From positions 81,533,267-81,597,266 of the forward strand of contig OX352761.1 in assembly GCA_947095585.1 (NCBI GenBank): a stretch of 64,000 nucleotides of DNA, read 5' to 3'. Under the pieces are notes generated by a model. That model saw only the letters and a list, made by a program, of their open reading frames with translations. It made no database searches and was not told the origin of the DNA. The position numbers and the translations under genes are program-made. Positions within the stretch are counted from its first letter, which is position 1, and each line of letters opens with the position of its first letter. The stretch comes from Nephrocerus scutellatus. Lineage: Eukaryota; Arthropoda; Insecta; Diptera; Pipunculidae. Shown here one piece after another: positions 51,590 to 63,776 of the stretch.

Positions 51590-52482
51590 AATCCCATGAA
51601 GGGATTTTGCCGCTCGCACTAAGGTCCTCCATCCGTCTCGGTCCATCGCTCTCGTCCTCCAGTTTCGACACCCTAATGCATGTAGATCTTGTTCGACGCC
51701 AGCGCAGTCGGGGTCTTCCTCTACGAAGCACACCGGCTGGTTGTTGATGGAACACTTTATTGGTCATTCGTTGTTGTGGAGACCGTGTAACGTGGCCGAG
51801 CCATCTAACTCGATTGTATTTGATGAATCCGATAATATCGCAGCGTTCAAGAAGCTGCCTTATGCCTCATGGTTCATACGATACGATATTCGTTGTCCGC
51901 GACTTTAATTGGACCAAAGATTGAGCGAATGATTTTTCTTTCGAAGGTAGATAACAATCTACAATCGCTAGAGGTCATGGTCCAGCTCGCGCTTCCGAAA
52001 GCCAGCACAGGTCTTATGAGTGCTTTATAAAGTGCGAGCTTGCACGACTGCGACAGATGTTTAGATCGCAATAATTTTGATTGGGCATAGAAAACTCGTT
52101 GTCCATTATAACTCGTTATAACTGACCCGAGGTATTTAAAGTTTTCGACGCTATCAAAGTTATGGTCGCCAGTTCCGAAATTTACCATGGAGATGTTCCT
52201 GGGAGTTGATAGAAATTTTGTTTTGTTGCTGTTCACCTCAAAACCAAGTCTTCTTGCGCAGCGATCGACCTGTATGAAACTGTCCTTGATATCGCTAGGT
52301 CTTCGGCCAAGAAGCACGATATCATCTGCATATCCAAGAATTTGGCCTGATTTGTTAAATATACAGCGCGAAGTTTCAATGTTGCTTTTTCTGACTACGT
52401 ACTCAAGCGCCAAATTGAACAGCACAGGTGCGAGTGCATCTCCCTGACGAACACCAGATGTTATTTCAAAGGAGTCTGACAC
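51590..52482 (-). pseudogene. RTE1 RT catalytic half and C-terminus
   Basis: The frame 51874-52482 has FEITSGVRQGDALAPVLFNLA, the catalytic LGYADDIVLLGRRP, FEVNSNKTKFLS, FKYLGSVITSYN and KALIRPVLAFGSASW, FERKIIRSIFGP. The last part (51590-51870) includes RRGRPRLRW in one frame and the usual final motif in another, so at least one frameshift is present. Confidence 0.75.
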
Positions 52483-53766
52483 AGCTCCCTAAATTACGTT
52501 TCTCTGGAATTCCTAGACATATGAGTGCGGCCCATAGGTTTTCGCGGTTTATTATGACAGTATAAACCGCGAAAACTGCCTGAAGTCTATGTACAGTTGA
52601 TGTATGGTTATGTTGTACTCCCAAAATTTTTCCAAGATCATCCTCATGGTAAAACATTGGTCAGTGGTCGATCGGTTGGGACGAAAACCACATTGATAGT
52701 CGCCAATGTTGTTTTCGGCGAAAGGGATGAGTCTGGCAAGTACAACATTAGCCAACTTTTTGTAAGCAGTGTTCAATAGAGCGATACCACGATAGTTTCC
52801 ACATTTAAGACGGTCTCCTTTTTTGTGCAGCGGACATATGAGTGCGGTCTTCCGATTCTCCGACAGCTCTTCTTGGTCCCAAATAGAGACGCAAAGATCG
52901 TATATATTTGTAGCGCCTCCGAGCTTGATCAATTCTGCGGGAATTCCGTCGAGACCGGGTGCCTTTCCATTTTTTAATCTACTAATAGCTGCATCTACTT
53001 CCTCTACTGTGGGATATTCGACGAAGACCTCTTCACCTGGAGGAGCTATTGCTCTAATGGGGGTCACTTCGTCATTCCGATTTAGCAGATTTTGAAAGTA
53101 GGTTTGCCATACTGAGAGAACATCAGCCATATTTGTTCTCAGCTCTCCATTCCCGTCTTTGATGGCTGTACTTCTTGGGTGGAAGTCTTTAGTTAGATTT
53201 CTGACGTTAGCAAAACAGTTCCTTGAGTTTCCTATTTCCGCTTGGAAGCTGATGTTTTCGATGCATGATGTCATATGATCGCGCTTCTTTTGTCGGAGGT
53301 ATTTAGTCGTGGCTTTCCTAGCACGGAGATATTCTGCTAGAGTGCTTCTAGTGTTGTGAGCCAACCATTTTTCACGAAGCTTCCGTTTATTTTCGACGAC
53401 CCTTCGGCATTGATCATCGAACTAATCATTGCGGGACCTCGGAGGTCTTCTTCCGATGGTACTTTGCGCCGCGGTGGTTATAGCTGACTGTATAGCGCGC
53501 CACTGCTCCTGGATGTTGGGAGGAGCTTCTTTGTTGTTATTGGACCGGTCTAAATAATTAGTGACAGCTAATTGGTACCTCTGCAGTGACGCTTGGTCTT
53601 TTAAAGCATCGATATTCCATCGAACGGTCTTTTGTGCTTGTCTGTTGAACGTAGATGACAGTTTGCACTTATACTTAAATATGACAAGCACATGATCGCT
53701 GCCCATGTCTGTACCTCTATGAGACCTGACGTCGGATATGCTGGTTGAGTGTCTCTTAGACACCAT
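52483..53766 (-). pseudogene. RTE1 linker and RT fingers
   Basis: 52552-53364 (270 codons) reads YLRARKATTKYLRQKKRD, DVLSVWQTYFQNLLNR, AISRLKNGKAPGLDGIPAEL, CPLHKKGDRLKCGNYRGIAL, GDYQCGFRPNRSTTDQCF and LYIDFRQF, where the palm A box is broken by a rearrangement (about 52480-52580) before INRENLWAALICLGIP. 53422-53766 is the part between endonuclease and RT. Confidence 0.75.
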
Positions 53767-54430
53767 GACGTGATCAATTTGGTTTTCCGTTCTTCCATCA
53801 TTCGATATCCACGTTATTTGTGGATTCTCTTATGTGGGAAAAACGTACTTGATACAGCTAAGTTGTACGTTATTGTCAGGACAGGGACGCGTTGGCTGTT
53901 GTTGTTGCTAGTTAGGTGCAGGCTGTTAGGACCGATGTGCGATATATTTTCTACACTCCTACCGATCTTTGCGTTGAAGTCGCCCACGATGATTTTAATG
54001 TCGTGGTGCGGTATGTTATTGATGACTTCCTCCAGCTCGACATAGAAGAGATCTTTGATGTCATCATATTTATCTTCGGTGGGTGCATGTACATTAACGA
54101 TCGTGATGTTAATTTTTTTAGTGCGGAGCCTGACCGTGCATATCCGCATGTTCATAGGGCGGAAGTCGATGATATTATGCTTAACGCGCTGATAGATAAG
54201 GAAGCCAACTCCAAATTCTCTTCGATTCTGATGGCCGCTGTAGTGAAGAGTGTAACCATTGATGATGTCATCGATCCCACTCCCAGACCATCGAAGCTCT
54301 TTTAGTGCAAGCACTTCTAATGCATAACTCTTTGCTTGAGGCTAAGCACGTTCCATGTTCCCATTTTTAAAGCGTTGTCCGTGTACAATTTCCGAGGTCG
54401 ATATGGTAATCTGAGGCCTTTGATTAGGCC
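53767..54430 (-). pseudogene. RTE1 endonuclease
   Basis: Near 54380 the minus strand reads MGTWNVLSLKQR, the LINE endonuclease start; a frameshift follows, then 53814-54314 with ALKELRWSGSG, FGVGFLIYQRVK, ITIVNVHAPTEDKYDDIKD and IKIIVGDFNAKIGRSVE, and later the DQIDHV-like part in another frame. This is the craniofacial-development-protein-2-like endonuclease style common in RTE-type LINEs. Confidence 0.75.
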
Positions 54431-54462
54431 TCATAACTTTAATTTTTTTTTATGAGAGAAGG

Positions 54463-54959
54463 TTGTTGGCCTGCTGCTCAACCCACGTGGGTATTCAACT
54501 TAATGACGAGGCTCTCGAAGCATTTAACAAGGTTAAAAATTCACTTGTTTCAAGCGATATTTTATTAGCCTACCCAGATTTTACGAAAGAGTTCTATCTT
54601 ACTACAGACGCCTCCAATTACCCCATTGGAGCGGTTTTGGAACAAAATGGAAAACCTAATACATTTATTTCTCGAACATCCTTTACGGATCACGCAAAGT
54701 AAAAATCCTCACAGATCACCAGCTTTTAACTTATGCTCTCAGCAATAAAAATAATAAGGCTAAAATGAAAAGATGGAAAGCCATTTTTGAAGAATACAAT
54801 CATGAAATCATCTATAAACCCGGAAAAACTAACGTCGTGGCGGACGCTTTGTCTAGACCCCCACGCGACGCTGCTATAAAGTCTCTAACAGCTACACAGC
54901 ACAGTGATGAAAGCTCATCACATAACCTTATTCCTTCAGTAGAGACAGTATGTAAATAA
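54463..54959 (+). pseudogene. Gyp-C RNase H part
   Basis: Resumes pol after RTE1: NDEALEAFNKVKNSL, DILLAYPDFTKEFYLTTDASN and PIGAVLEQNGKP (54463-54702), a frameshift, then FEEYNHEIIYKPGKTNVVADALSRP (54765-54959; given as the fragment around KPGKTNVVADALSRP). Motifs and order are those of gypsy RT/RNase H. J2 is inserted at about 54960; no further Gyp-C sequence was recognised after 59330. Confidence 0.8.
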
Positions 54960-55639
54960 TACTGATAAACAATTTTTTATTTTTTTGTCATCTTCCTTCA
55001 TCCTTTAGGAAGTTGTGAACGGCTACTTTGAAGGCCTGCAGATTATAAGATTCGGGAAAAACGGGCTCGACCAATTGATTCCACATCGAAGAGACTCGCG
55101 GAAAAAAGGAGGATTTAAAGTGTTGGGTTCTACATGAAAAAAGTTTTAAGACAAACCTATGTTGATTGGAACTTAAACGAGTGTTTACGTTGCTGACAAA
55201 AGGACCTGGAACTAGAGAACGGGTTTCTAAAGCACATTTACCGTTGTAAAATTTGCAGAAAACAGATAAAGCTCCTACCTCTCGTCTGTGCTCCAAAGTA
55301 TCAAGAGACGAAGTAATAGTTACATCGTTTATCAAACGAATAACTCTATTTTGAACTCCATCAAGATGGACCAAATGCGATCTTGAAGCCCCACCCCACA
55401 CATATGAATTAAATTCTAAAATTGGTCTAACTTAACATTTATATAATCTTAATACTTCAGAGGGAGTGAAGTAGAAGTTACAACGTCTTATGAAGCCTAA
55501 ACATTGACTAGCTCTTTTTGAAATTTCATAAATATGATCCTTCCAGGAAAGATCACTTGATACTTTTAAACCTAACAACTTAAGTGAATCTGATCTCGCA
55601 CTATTCCCAAAATCAGCCTCGGATACACTGATGAACGAC
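54960..55639 (-). pseudogene. Jockey-type LINE J2, 3' part
   Basis: Minus-strand frames 55432-55653 (SDSLKLLGLKVSSDLSWKDH, ASQCLGFIRRC) and 54988-55401 (LVHLDGVQNRVIRLI, LEHRREVGALSVFCKFY, FPRVSSMWNQL, NLQAFKVAVHNFL) are the thumb and C-terminus of a Jockey-type polymerase related to, but clearly different from, J1. The 3' end lies near 54960, A/T rich. The RT catalytic core between this and the 58030 part is missing. Confidence 0.75.
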
Positions 55640-58028
55640 GACGACCACAGCAACGAAAACGGCTAAACGATTTAAGAATTTTCTCATGGAACGTACGCTC
55701 ACTGTATAGAGCTCGAGCTGCACAGCAGCTAGCTGATACCCTGTCCAAATATAATGCTGACTTAACAGCAATTCAGGAGATTCGGTGGACAGGGAATGGT
55801 GTCTTACAAAAATCATAATACGACATTTATTACAGCTGTCATGCAAGACATCATGTGCTCGGGGTGGGGTTTCTAGTCAGCAAAAGAATGAAACCCACAG
55901 TTATCGGCTTTAATGCAGTAAATGAACGGCTATGCACCCTTCGCGTGCGGGGCGAATTTAAAAACATAAGCCTCATAAACGTTCACGCACCTACAGAGGA
56001 TTCCCCAGATGATGAAAAAGAAGAATTCTTTGAATCAGTCGAACGGGAACTTCATGCCTGCCCTCAGTATGATGTAAAAATCATTATGGGGGATATGAGT
56101 GCTAAAATAGGTAGGGAGCCAGTACTCAGGCAATACATTGGCACCCATAGCTTACACGAGAACACTAATGACAATAGACAACGAGTCATAGAGATGGCAG
56201 CAAGCAATAATTTGGTCGTTGCGAGTACAAGGTTTGCGCGTTAAAATATCCACAAAGCCACTTGGGTATCTCCTGATGGAGCCACTCGCAACCAAATAGA
56301 CCACGTGTTGATAGACCGCCGCCACAACCCGAACCTGATGACGGTACCAACGTACCGAGGTGCCAACGTCGACTCGGACCACTATATTGTTGGTATGGTG
56401 CTCCGATCGCGGATCGCATCATCACGGAAGACTGCATCCGCGAATCAGATTCGAGTCAACACGACTGCCCTTCGCCATGAATAGACCAGAAACAACTACG
56501 GTCAAGCGATAGGACTCGCCCTAAATGCAGGGAGAGTAAGTCCTAGGGCTGAGATGTCGGGCGTAGAAGAGTAATGGACACGCCTAAGATTCCATCTTAG
56601 GCAATAGTCGTAGAGATCGAAACGACTGGTTCGATCACGAATGTAAGCTAGCGACTGAACGTAAGAATGTTGCGTACCGAGCAATGCAACAATCTCATAG
56701 AACGCGGGCACGCGAAGATGAATATAAAGAGCTCAGAAGATATGGAAAAACAGTAAACCGGCGAAAGAAAGCAGCCTGGGAGAATAATCTTGTCCGTGAA
56801 CTGGAACAGTACAGAAAGCAAGGACCGCACCAGGCGCGGAAGTTCTACCAAAGGGTCCGCGGTATGACGCAATATACACCGCGTTGCACATACTGCAAGG
56901 ACAAAGAGGGTAATCTGATCGCCGATCTTAAAGGCATCTTAGAGCGATGGGAAGAGCACTTTCATGAGTTGCTAAATGGCCAGCTAACTGAGGAATTGGA
57001 GGCTCCACCAATGACCGAAGATCATACTATGCTGCCGCCACCAAGCATAGTTGAAGTTAGCAGAGCGATAAATCGGATCAAAAATAATAAGGCCCCGGGA
57101 TATGATGGGATATGATATGATATGATGATGGGAGGGGAACTAATAAAAATAGGAGGCCCCACATTACACCAAGCAATTCATGAAATAATAGTGCAAGTAT
57201 GGGAAAAAGAAGTTATGCCAGAAGACTGGCGAAGAGGCATCCTGTGCCCCATACATAAGGATGGAGATATCACAAAATGCAGCAATTATCGTTGTATAAC
57301 GTTGTTGAGTACCGCGTATAAGATTTTCTCCTCTATCCTTCAAGACAGGATAGCTCCATACGCTAAAGTCATCATTGGTCCATACCAGTGTGGCTTCATC
57401 CCAGGCAAATCAACAACTGATCAGATTTTCACCCTAAGGCAGTGATGTCTAGAGTTTCAAAACTCACTACACCATCTTTTTATAGACTTTAAAGCCGCGT
57501 ATGATAGCATAGCCAGAGTAGAACTTTATAAAGCCATGAGAGAATTCGGCATCCCAAATAAACTAAGACGACTATGTAGGTTGACCATGACCAATGTTAT
57601 AAGCCAAGTAAAAATATCCGGATCACTATCAAGCCCATTCAACATCTATAACGGGCTTCGACAAGGGGATAGACTGGCCTGCGTCCTCTTCAACCTGGCG
57701 TTGGAGAAAGTTAACCGAGACTCTGACGTAACGGCGAGAGGAACAATCCCCTATAAGTCCATTCAGATACTGGCTAACGCAGACGATATTGACATCGTTA
57801 TTGGAAACCAAAGAGCTGAATAGGAAGCTTTCATCCACATAAATGAGAGCAAAACAAAGTACATGGTGGCCACATCTGCGAGTACAAGATCCAACATTGG
57901 TCCCTCAATTCAGATAGTGGAGAGCGAATTCGAAGTAGTTCAATCCTTTAAGTATCTCGGGTCAACTATAGCAGCCGATAACAGCATGGAACCAGAAATA
58001 CGCGCACGGTTGCTTAAAGCCAAACAAT
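55640..58028 (+). pseudogene. RTE-type LINE RTE2B, inserted in J2
   Basis: Endonuclease from RRRPQQRKRLNDLRIFSWN-like start (near 55640), GVGFLVSKRMKPT, LINVHAPTEDSPDDEKE and VKIIMGDMSAKIGREP (55855-56244), then DGATRNQIDHVLIDRR after a stop. Linker 56684-57115 with KAPGYDGI, broken by a (GATAT)n expansion at 57106-57128; fingers 57122-57445 with YQCGFIPGKSTTDQIF; palm 57480-57823 with FIDFKAAYDSIARVEL and GLRQGDRLACVLFNLALE. The catalytic box reads NADDIDIV, with Asn for the usual Tyr. It ends in the thumb (KYLGSTIAADNSMEPE) at 58028, lacking the 3' end present in RTE2A. Confidence 0.8.
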
Positions 58029-59330
58029 GAGTCATGCACGTCATGAGTTCACCTGAAGAGCGATTTTTACGAAATCCATACTGCACATCGGATAAAAGAA
58101 CATTCGAATCCAGATAGTTCATTAGTCTGAAATTAACGATAGATTCCATTACTTTCGATAGCACCGACAACAAAGCAATAGGACGGTAGTTCGTAGGTGT
58201 CGATTTATCACCTTTTTTCGGAACGGGTTGAATATTTGCTATTTTCCAAATTGATGGAAAAATACCTGACTGCATTGAGAGATGAAACAATTTGCTAAGC
58301 GGTTTTGCCAAAAAATGATGACAACTTTTCAATACTAATGGCGGAATACCGTCGGGGCCAGTCGCTTTATTGGGGTCAAGTTCTTTCAGAATCTTTGAAA
58401 CAACCCGTTTCCGGAAATAGATTTTAGACATACCTGGGCCTAGATTCGGGAGAATTGGAGGGCTTTGGTTAGTTAAAGGAAGGGTAGAAGTATACTTCAG
58501 AAGTGCAATTAACGTTGTCCAAATGGGCTGATTTTTTACACGCGGCTGCTGACCTGCAATTTTCGTTAAACCATTTATTCTTACGAGTATTGGTTTTTTT
58601 AAATGAAGAAGGAATGCAATTTTTCATTCCTATGAGCTATAAAATTGGTTCAGGAGCTCCCAGTTAGCATTTTTATAGTGCCAGAGTAGCCTTTTATGAG
58701 TAGGCTCTATAATGGCTGGAGTTATTGAAAATTTGGCTGCTACTAAAGCATGGTCAGAAAGTCCTAAAGGTGCAGAAACATCAACTGAATATTTCATTGG
58801 CAAAGAAGTTAGAAATTTTGAAATTTTAATTTCAATCCATATCTTATTGAACATGGGATTACATTTTTGATTAATAATTTTAAGTATACTAAAACTGATG
58901 TCATTATGAATAAATAGAATAACTCCACGATGTGGAACCAAACAGTCAACACGAGAATACCTCGGACAATGAAAATCATTTGGGGTACCCAAATAAGAGG
59001 CCACCGTTTCACATAAACTGAGAATCGCAGGTTTATTCGCGTCAAGATGTGCTGCGATCGAGTTAAAATTACTTTTAATGCCGCGAATATTTGTGAAATG
59101 AATTTCAAAATGTGAATTCGTTTCACAACGTAAAATTACCGAACCCGGCAAGACGTATAATAGATTTTTAAAAAATTAAAACAATCAACAATTAATAATA
59201 ACAATAATAAGAAGAATTTTTTTAAAAACCAACAGCTCAACGGAGAATCGCAACAGCTTCGCTTGTAGTACCAGGCCTTACAAGCGAAAAAGTCACGAGC
59301 AATTAGCAAGCTTAGGCTTACCAAAAAATT
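58029..59330 (-). pseudogene. Jockey-type LINE J2, 5' part
   Basis: Minus strand: 5' leader (59330-59152), an endonuclease start 58630-59151 with IHFTNIRGIKSNFNSI, AILSLCETVASY, then a jump from EIKISKF to MKYSVDVSAPLGLSDHAL, so the central endonuclease with the GDFN motif is deleted. Then RT fingers 57940-58431 with NKATGPDGIPPLVLK, NIQPVPKKGDKS, NYRPIALLSVLSKVMESIV and QYGFRKNRSSGELM. It stops at the RTE2B boundary before the palm A box. Confidence 0.75.
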
Positions 59331-60124
59331 CTACTTCTTTTTCTACTTGTAAGATGACCTTTTTGGTCTTGGGCAGCAAAAAATGCTCATTCCAATGTCC
59401 TGTATTCTGTCTTCGTTGAACAACGTATTATATTTATAAGATGACAGATTTGGTCTTGGGCAGCAAATAATGATCTTTCCAATGACCTGTATTTTGCTAA
59501 AGTTCAGTTGGTCCTTTTTTCACAACAATTCAGTTATGTTAGGTTACACTGTTAGTTTTCTCAATTTAAATCATCACCGGATAAAGAAGAATGATCTTTG
59601 CAATGTCTTGAAAGTTGTCTTCTTTGAACAATGACTTCTTGCAGAACCACAAACGCAAAAGAATAATTAAATTAAATAATTTTTATTGAATTATAAAGAA
59701 TTAAACCAAAACACAAACAAGAAATAAATAAATTAATTAATTTTGTTAAATTATTTAGAATTATATTTTAAATTTTTTTCATAGAATTTTTCTATTAGCT
59801 GTTTGACAGAAAAATCCCAGGCAAAACTGGAACTCTCATATCACAAACGCACAAGAATAATTAAATTAAATTAAACCAAAACACAAACAAGAAATAAAAA
59901 AATTAATTTTGTTAAATTATTTAGAATTATATTTTAAATTTTTTCACAGAATTTTTCTATTAGCTGTTTGACAGAAAAATCCCAGGCTAAACAAACGGAA
60001 CAGTCTGAGCAAGAGAACATTATTTTAGAATTTTTATGGAGTACCGAAGTTTGTCGTAATAGACAACGAAAAATCTCTCTCTGCCTCCATCACTTTCATG
60101 ATGCAAGCACGGTTGCCGCTTCAG
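59331..60124. repeat. A+T-rich region with two local duplications
   Basis: TGTAAGATGACCTTTTTGGTC-type sequence (given as two words at 59349 and 59440) repeats about 95 bp apart. A longer segment beginning AAACGCAAAAGAATAATT (59650) and ending AAAAATCCCAGGC (59822) is repeated at 59842-59986 with small deletions. No gene; the 60-codon frame at 59968 is not credible. Confidence 0.65.
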
Positions 60125-60171
60125 AAATTAAATTTAACTTAATCTTATAATCATTAAGTTAAATTTAATTT
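60125..60171. repeat. Perfect 18 bp inverted repeat (hairpin)
   Basis: AAATTAAATTTAACTTAA, an 11 base loop TCTTATAATCA, then the exact reverse complement. It lies about 125 bp downstream of the hAT transposase stop, so it may be a transcription end structure or a terminal feature of that element. Confidence 0.85.
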
Positions 60172-60296
60172 TTGAATGTACTGAAGTTATTTATTACTTT
60201 CTTTTGCCTTGATAATCCGCAAGACCGAAATTTTGGCTAAATTTACATTATAATTTTTAAACTAAAAAAGTTTTTAATAAAGCTAATTAGATTAAA

Positions 60297-62492
60297 TTAA
60301 AATAAAAATAAACTGTAAGCAAAGTTAAGGAAAAAAAATAGGGTAATAGACACAAAAAGTTTAAAAGCTATTTTTGGCTGACCAGCATAATGAGGTTCAT
60401 TTTTGCTGTCGGGAGCCAACTCTTTTGCTAGCATAATACTATTGATAACATGGAATCCCAGCTTATTCCTCAGTTTGGTTTTTATAAGGGACAAAACGAA
60501 AAATTTCCTTTCCACTGCTGCTGAACTGTGAGGTAGAGTCAATAAATTGGAAACGAAATTGGTCAAATCCTTAAAGCAAAGTTCATTCATCCCGTTTTGA
60601 ATGTCACCAACTTTTTCCCAGAACTGATTAATGTCCATAGTAGCGTTCAGGTTGGTTTTCGAAAACCGTAGGAGCTTCCATTGTGTCCCGATATTTTCAG
60701 GGTTACATTCGACCAAATATGGAAAAGTGTATACTAAAGGTAAAATGGATACTTCATGGTCCGATAAAACTTTTTGAGGAGTTATAATGGATAAGTTTTT
60801 CAAGTTAATGTTGTTAAAATCAAATCTTAACATGAATTGATCCAAGAGTTCGATATAAAAACTTAGAATATTTGTTTTTATTGTAATTTTGTTTGAATTT
60901 GTTATTTCACTTTTCGTGATATACTCTTCAGCTTTGCTTCCAACAAAAACTTCCTCAGTTGGCAAATAATTATTAGTGTCCTTATAATTAATTTCTTGAA
61001 TAGAAGTGTTTCTTAAATGGACGTTATTAATAAAACCACTCAATACTAATTTGACATTTGATTCTAAGTGTTCATATAAATACGGCAGGCGAATTTTTTC
61101 TGATTGAAACTCCTTGTTTAAATCGTTTATAATTTTTAAAATATATGATAGGAACAAAAAATAAACTTTTGTGTCGGGACTATCCATTAAGTTGGCTAAT
61201 TCCTTTGTATGAATTCCATTTATTTCTAAATAGCGAGAAACGAAATACAATTTGAGGGCGTCCCATTGTTCGATGAGTCGGTTTATAACGTTTTCCAGAG
61301 CCAACCACCTATTTAAAGAAATCCCAAGTATCTTATGAGGCTTCACGCTGCAGTAATCTTGAAACTCCTTAAACTCATTAATTCTCTTGGAACTATACGC
61401 GAAAAACTTGTATATATTTCAGCAAAGTTTTCGATTTCTACCGAAAGTTTTTTGCAAGCGTAAGATGAAAACAAATGTAAAGAATGACATGTACACTTCA
61501 TATAAAAAAAGTCAACGTCTTTTTTCAATTTAGCTTGAACACAATTTATTTCACCGGCCATTACGCTAGCTACGTCTGTTGCAAGTCCAATTAAATTTTT
61601 TAGTTGTATATTATTATCATCAAAAAATTTTCTTATGCATAGAGAAATATTATCCGCATCCGTTTTAAATAATTCAATCAGACCCAAAATACGATCATGG
61701 ATGCATTTTGAGATCTTGTCTACATACCTTACTACCAATACTAATGACTTTTTTGTTGACAAATCTGTCGTCTCGTCCATTATTAAGGAGAATTTTGCAG
61801 TTTGGAGATCCGAAACAATCTTTTCCTTGGCTTTGTTTCCCAAAACTTCGGCTAATTCAGTCGCCTTTGTTCTGCAACACTTTATGGACTTTGCTATTTT
61901 CGAATCTGGACAACATTCTTTGAGCAAATTTGGCAAAAAATTCATAAGTAAAATTAGTAAGTTTTGGTTAATTATAAAGAACACAAGAGTAAGCTCAGCT
62001 AGGCGGACTTGATCCTGAAACTGCCGCTTTTCCTCGTTCATAAACGTTTCAATTTGAATTTGATTTTTTTTCTTCCCTATATTTCGAATATGTGAGTCGG
62101 TTTTTTCATGAAATTGTATGTGGCTTAAATGATTCACTAATGCTTTATCACAAGCCTTGCAGTAGCATTTATTTTTTTGGTCTGTCAGCCATGGAAAAGT
62201 GGAAACCCACTCCTTACGAAAGTTTCGTTCTTTCTTGATACGAGTATTTACAAATTCTTCTTCTTCGTCCGAATTTTTATCTCTTTAAAAATTAATAATT
62301 TTAAACTAGTAAGATACTTAAGTTCGATTTCTATAAGTTCTATATTTACCGGCTTCTTGTGCTGGTCTTCCCAGAAGCACCCTCGATGTCAACATCAGTT
62401 TTTTTTTTCTTATTAAAAATCTTTTAAACAAATTTAATTAGATATTCATTCTCACAAACACAATTATTTTTATAAAATACTTACCGATCCAT
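60297..62492 (-). pseudogene. hAT transposase gene, three exons, one frameshift
   Basis: Minus strand: ATG at 62492 begins an 8-nt coding exon ending ATCG, intron GTAAGTATTT...TTAATAAG (62409-62484), exon 62350-62408, intron GTAAATATAG...TTAAAGAG (62281-62349), then a long exon in phase with the transposase frame. Seen: KEWVSTFPWL and a zinc-finger-like CYCKACDK...H, LIMDETTDLSTKKSLVLVV (catalytic Asp), LIGLATDVASVMAGE (second Asp), MKCTCHSLHLFSSYACKKL, then after a frameshift near 61375-61400, HKILGISLNRWLALE, QWDALKLYF and the C-terminal dimerisation block LPHSSAAVERKFFVLSLIKT. Without the frameshift the protein would be about 690 residues, normal for the family. A 10-A run at the start of exon two leaves the N-terminal frame uncertain. 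Terminal inverted repeats were not identified. Confidence 0.8.
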
Positions 62493-63124
62493 GCTTCTGG
62501 ATGATAACAAAACAATGGCTTCGCTTAAGTGGAATTATCAATTGTGAATAAATGAAGTCAAAATTGTGAAAATTTAAGGTTAGACTCCATTTGCATCTTC
62601 TTGCCTGTCGTCAGTCAATATAAATATTTCATTGAAATCCAAGGATAAAATCTTCATTCTAAATGTACGACTGTACGATTCTTACATTTATAATTTATTT
62701 TTCCATATTTTTATTCCTTCCGACATTATTATTTTTTATTAATTTTTCAAACCCAAAAGGATTCCAGCATTATTTTGTTCTGCACACAATTATTTACAAT
62801 TCACACACAGCGATAAAGATTTTCGTTTTTGCGTTATTATGAACGATCAGACGCGAAGATGCGAAAAGATAATGGGTGGTGAAAAAAATTGAAATTAAAG
62901 ACAATAAAAGCCTCAAACGCACAGTAGTAGAAAACTTTAAGATTCAATTTGTTAATAGAGTGAATTTATAAACAATTTATAACTATGAATTGTGGTAATA
63001 AGCTAAGAAAATAACTTAAGCAAAAATATAAAAACGAACACATCAGCACGACGTAAAAAAGTAACCACACAAAGCTAAACAAAGAAATTACTTTCGGCAA
63101 CGACATGTTGCGAACAGGGCTAAC
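62493..63124. other. A+T-rich stretch upstream of the hAT gene
   Basis: No gene seen. It should contain the promoter and right end of the hAT element, but no TATA box or terminal repeat stands out. Confidence 0.4.
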
Positions 63125-63776
63125 AACTTCGTTGGAATGACTACATATTTACCATCGCTAAAAATGCTGCGAAATGTTTAGGTTTTCTAGCCCGGTGCAA
63201 GAAATATTTCTCTCCCTCTGATCTGGCCACCATATACAAGGCTTTTATTCGCCAAAACTTGAGTACAATTGCCATATCTGGTCTGGTTCGCCTAAGACTT
63301 CTTTGCAACAGCTAGATAGAATACAAAACCGCGCGATAAAACTTATCGGTGACGAAAATATAGCGAAATCAATAGATTCGCTTGAACAACGCAGGAACGT
63401 TTCTTGCTTGTCACTGTTTTATCGTTTCTTCTACCAGCGGTGCTCAAGAGAAATAGCCAGCTGCATGCCACCTCTCCTTGAATTCAACCGCAATACTCGT
63501 GGCGCTCTAAATGCTCATCAGTTTACCCTCAATCCCATCTTCGGACATACAGTTAAATTCAGGGATTCGTTCTTCAGCCGTACAACACGTATGTGGAATA
63601 CTCTGTCTTTCCACATCACTATGATCCACAGGCATTCAAAACACAAGCTCATAGACATCTCCTCTTTTCTCCTCCTCTTCCTTAACGCCCACGCTGTGCC
63701 AAGCATATAGCCGAGCATTATAAGGGTGCGAACCCCTTGAAGCGTGCGCGAATTATAAAAAAAACAAAAAAAAACA
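63125..63776 (+). pseudogene. J1 LINE, 5'-truncated 3' end (J1d)
   Basis: Starts abruptly at CTTCGTTGGAATGACTACAT, matching J1 from 46391, and runs to the J1 3' end with an impure A tail (63759-63776). Readable: LDRIQNRAIKLIGDE, RRNVSCLSLFYRFFY, RDSFFSRTTRMWN (63303-63710), with a one-base deletion near 63256 and a six-base loss near 63602. 5' truncation is usual for LINE insertions. Very similar to the full-length J1. Confidence 0.85.

Larger units (their letters stand above)
51565..54450 (-). mobile_element. RTE-type LINE RTE1, nearly full length
   Basis: A minus-strand LINE inserted in the Gyp-C RT: endonuclease at its 5' side (54420-53760), linker, RT (53364-51874) and a C-terminal arginine-rich part. 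The 3' tail is (GA)n followed by A's (51567-51580 plus strand as TTTTTTTTCTCTCTC). About 330 bp of Gyp-C pol is missing across the insertion, and no target-site duplication was seen. Confidence 0.75.
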
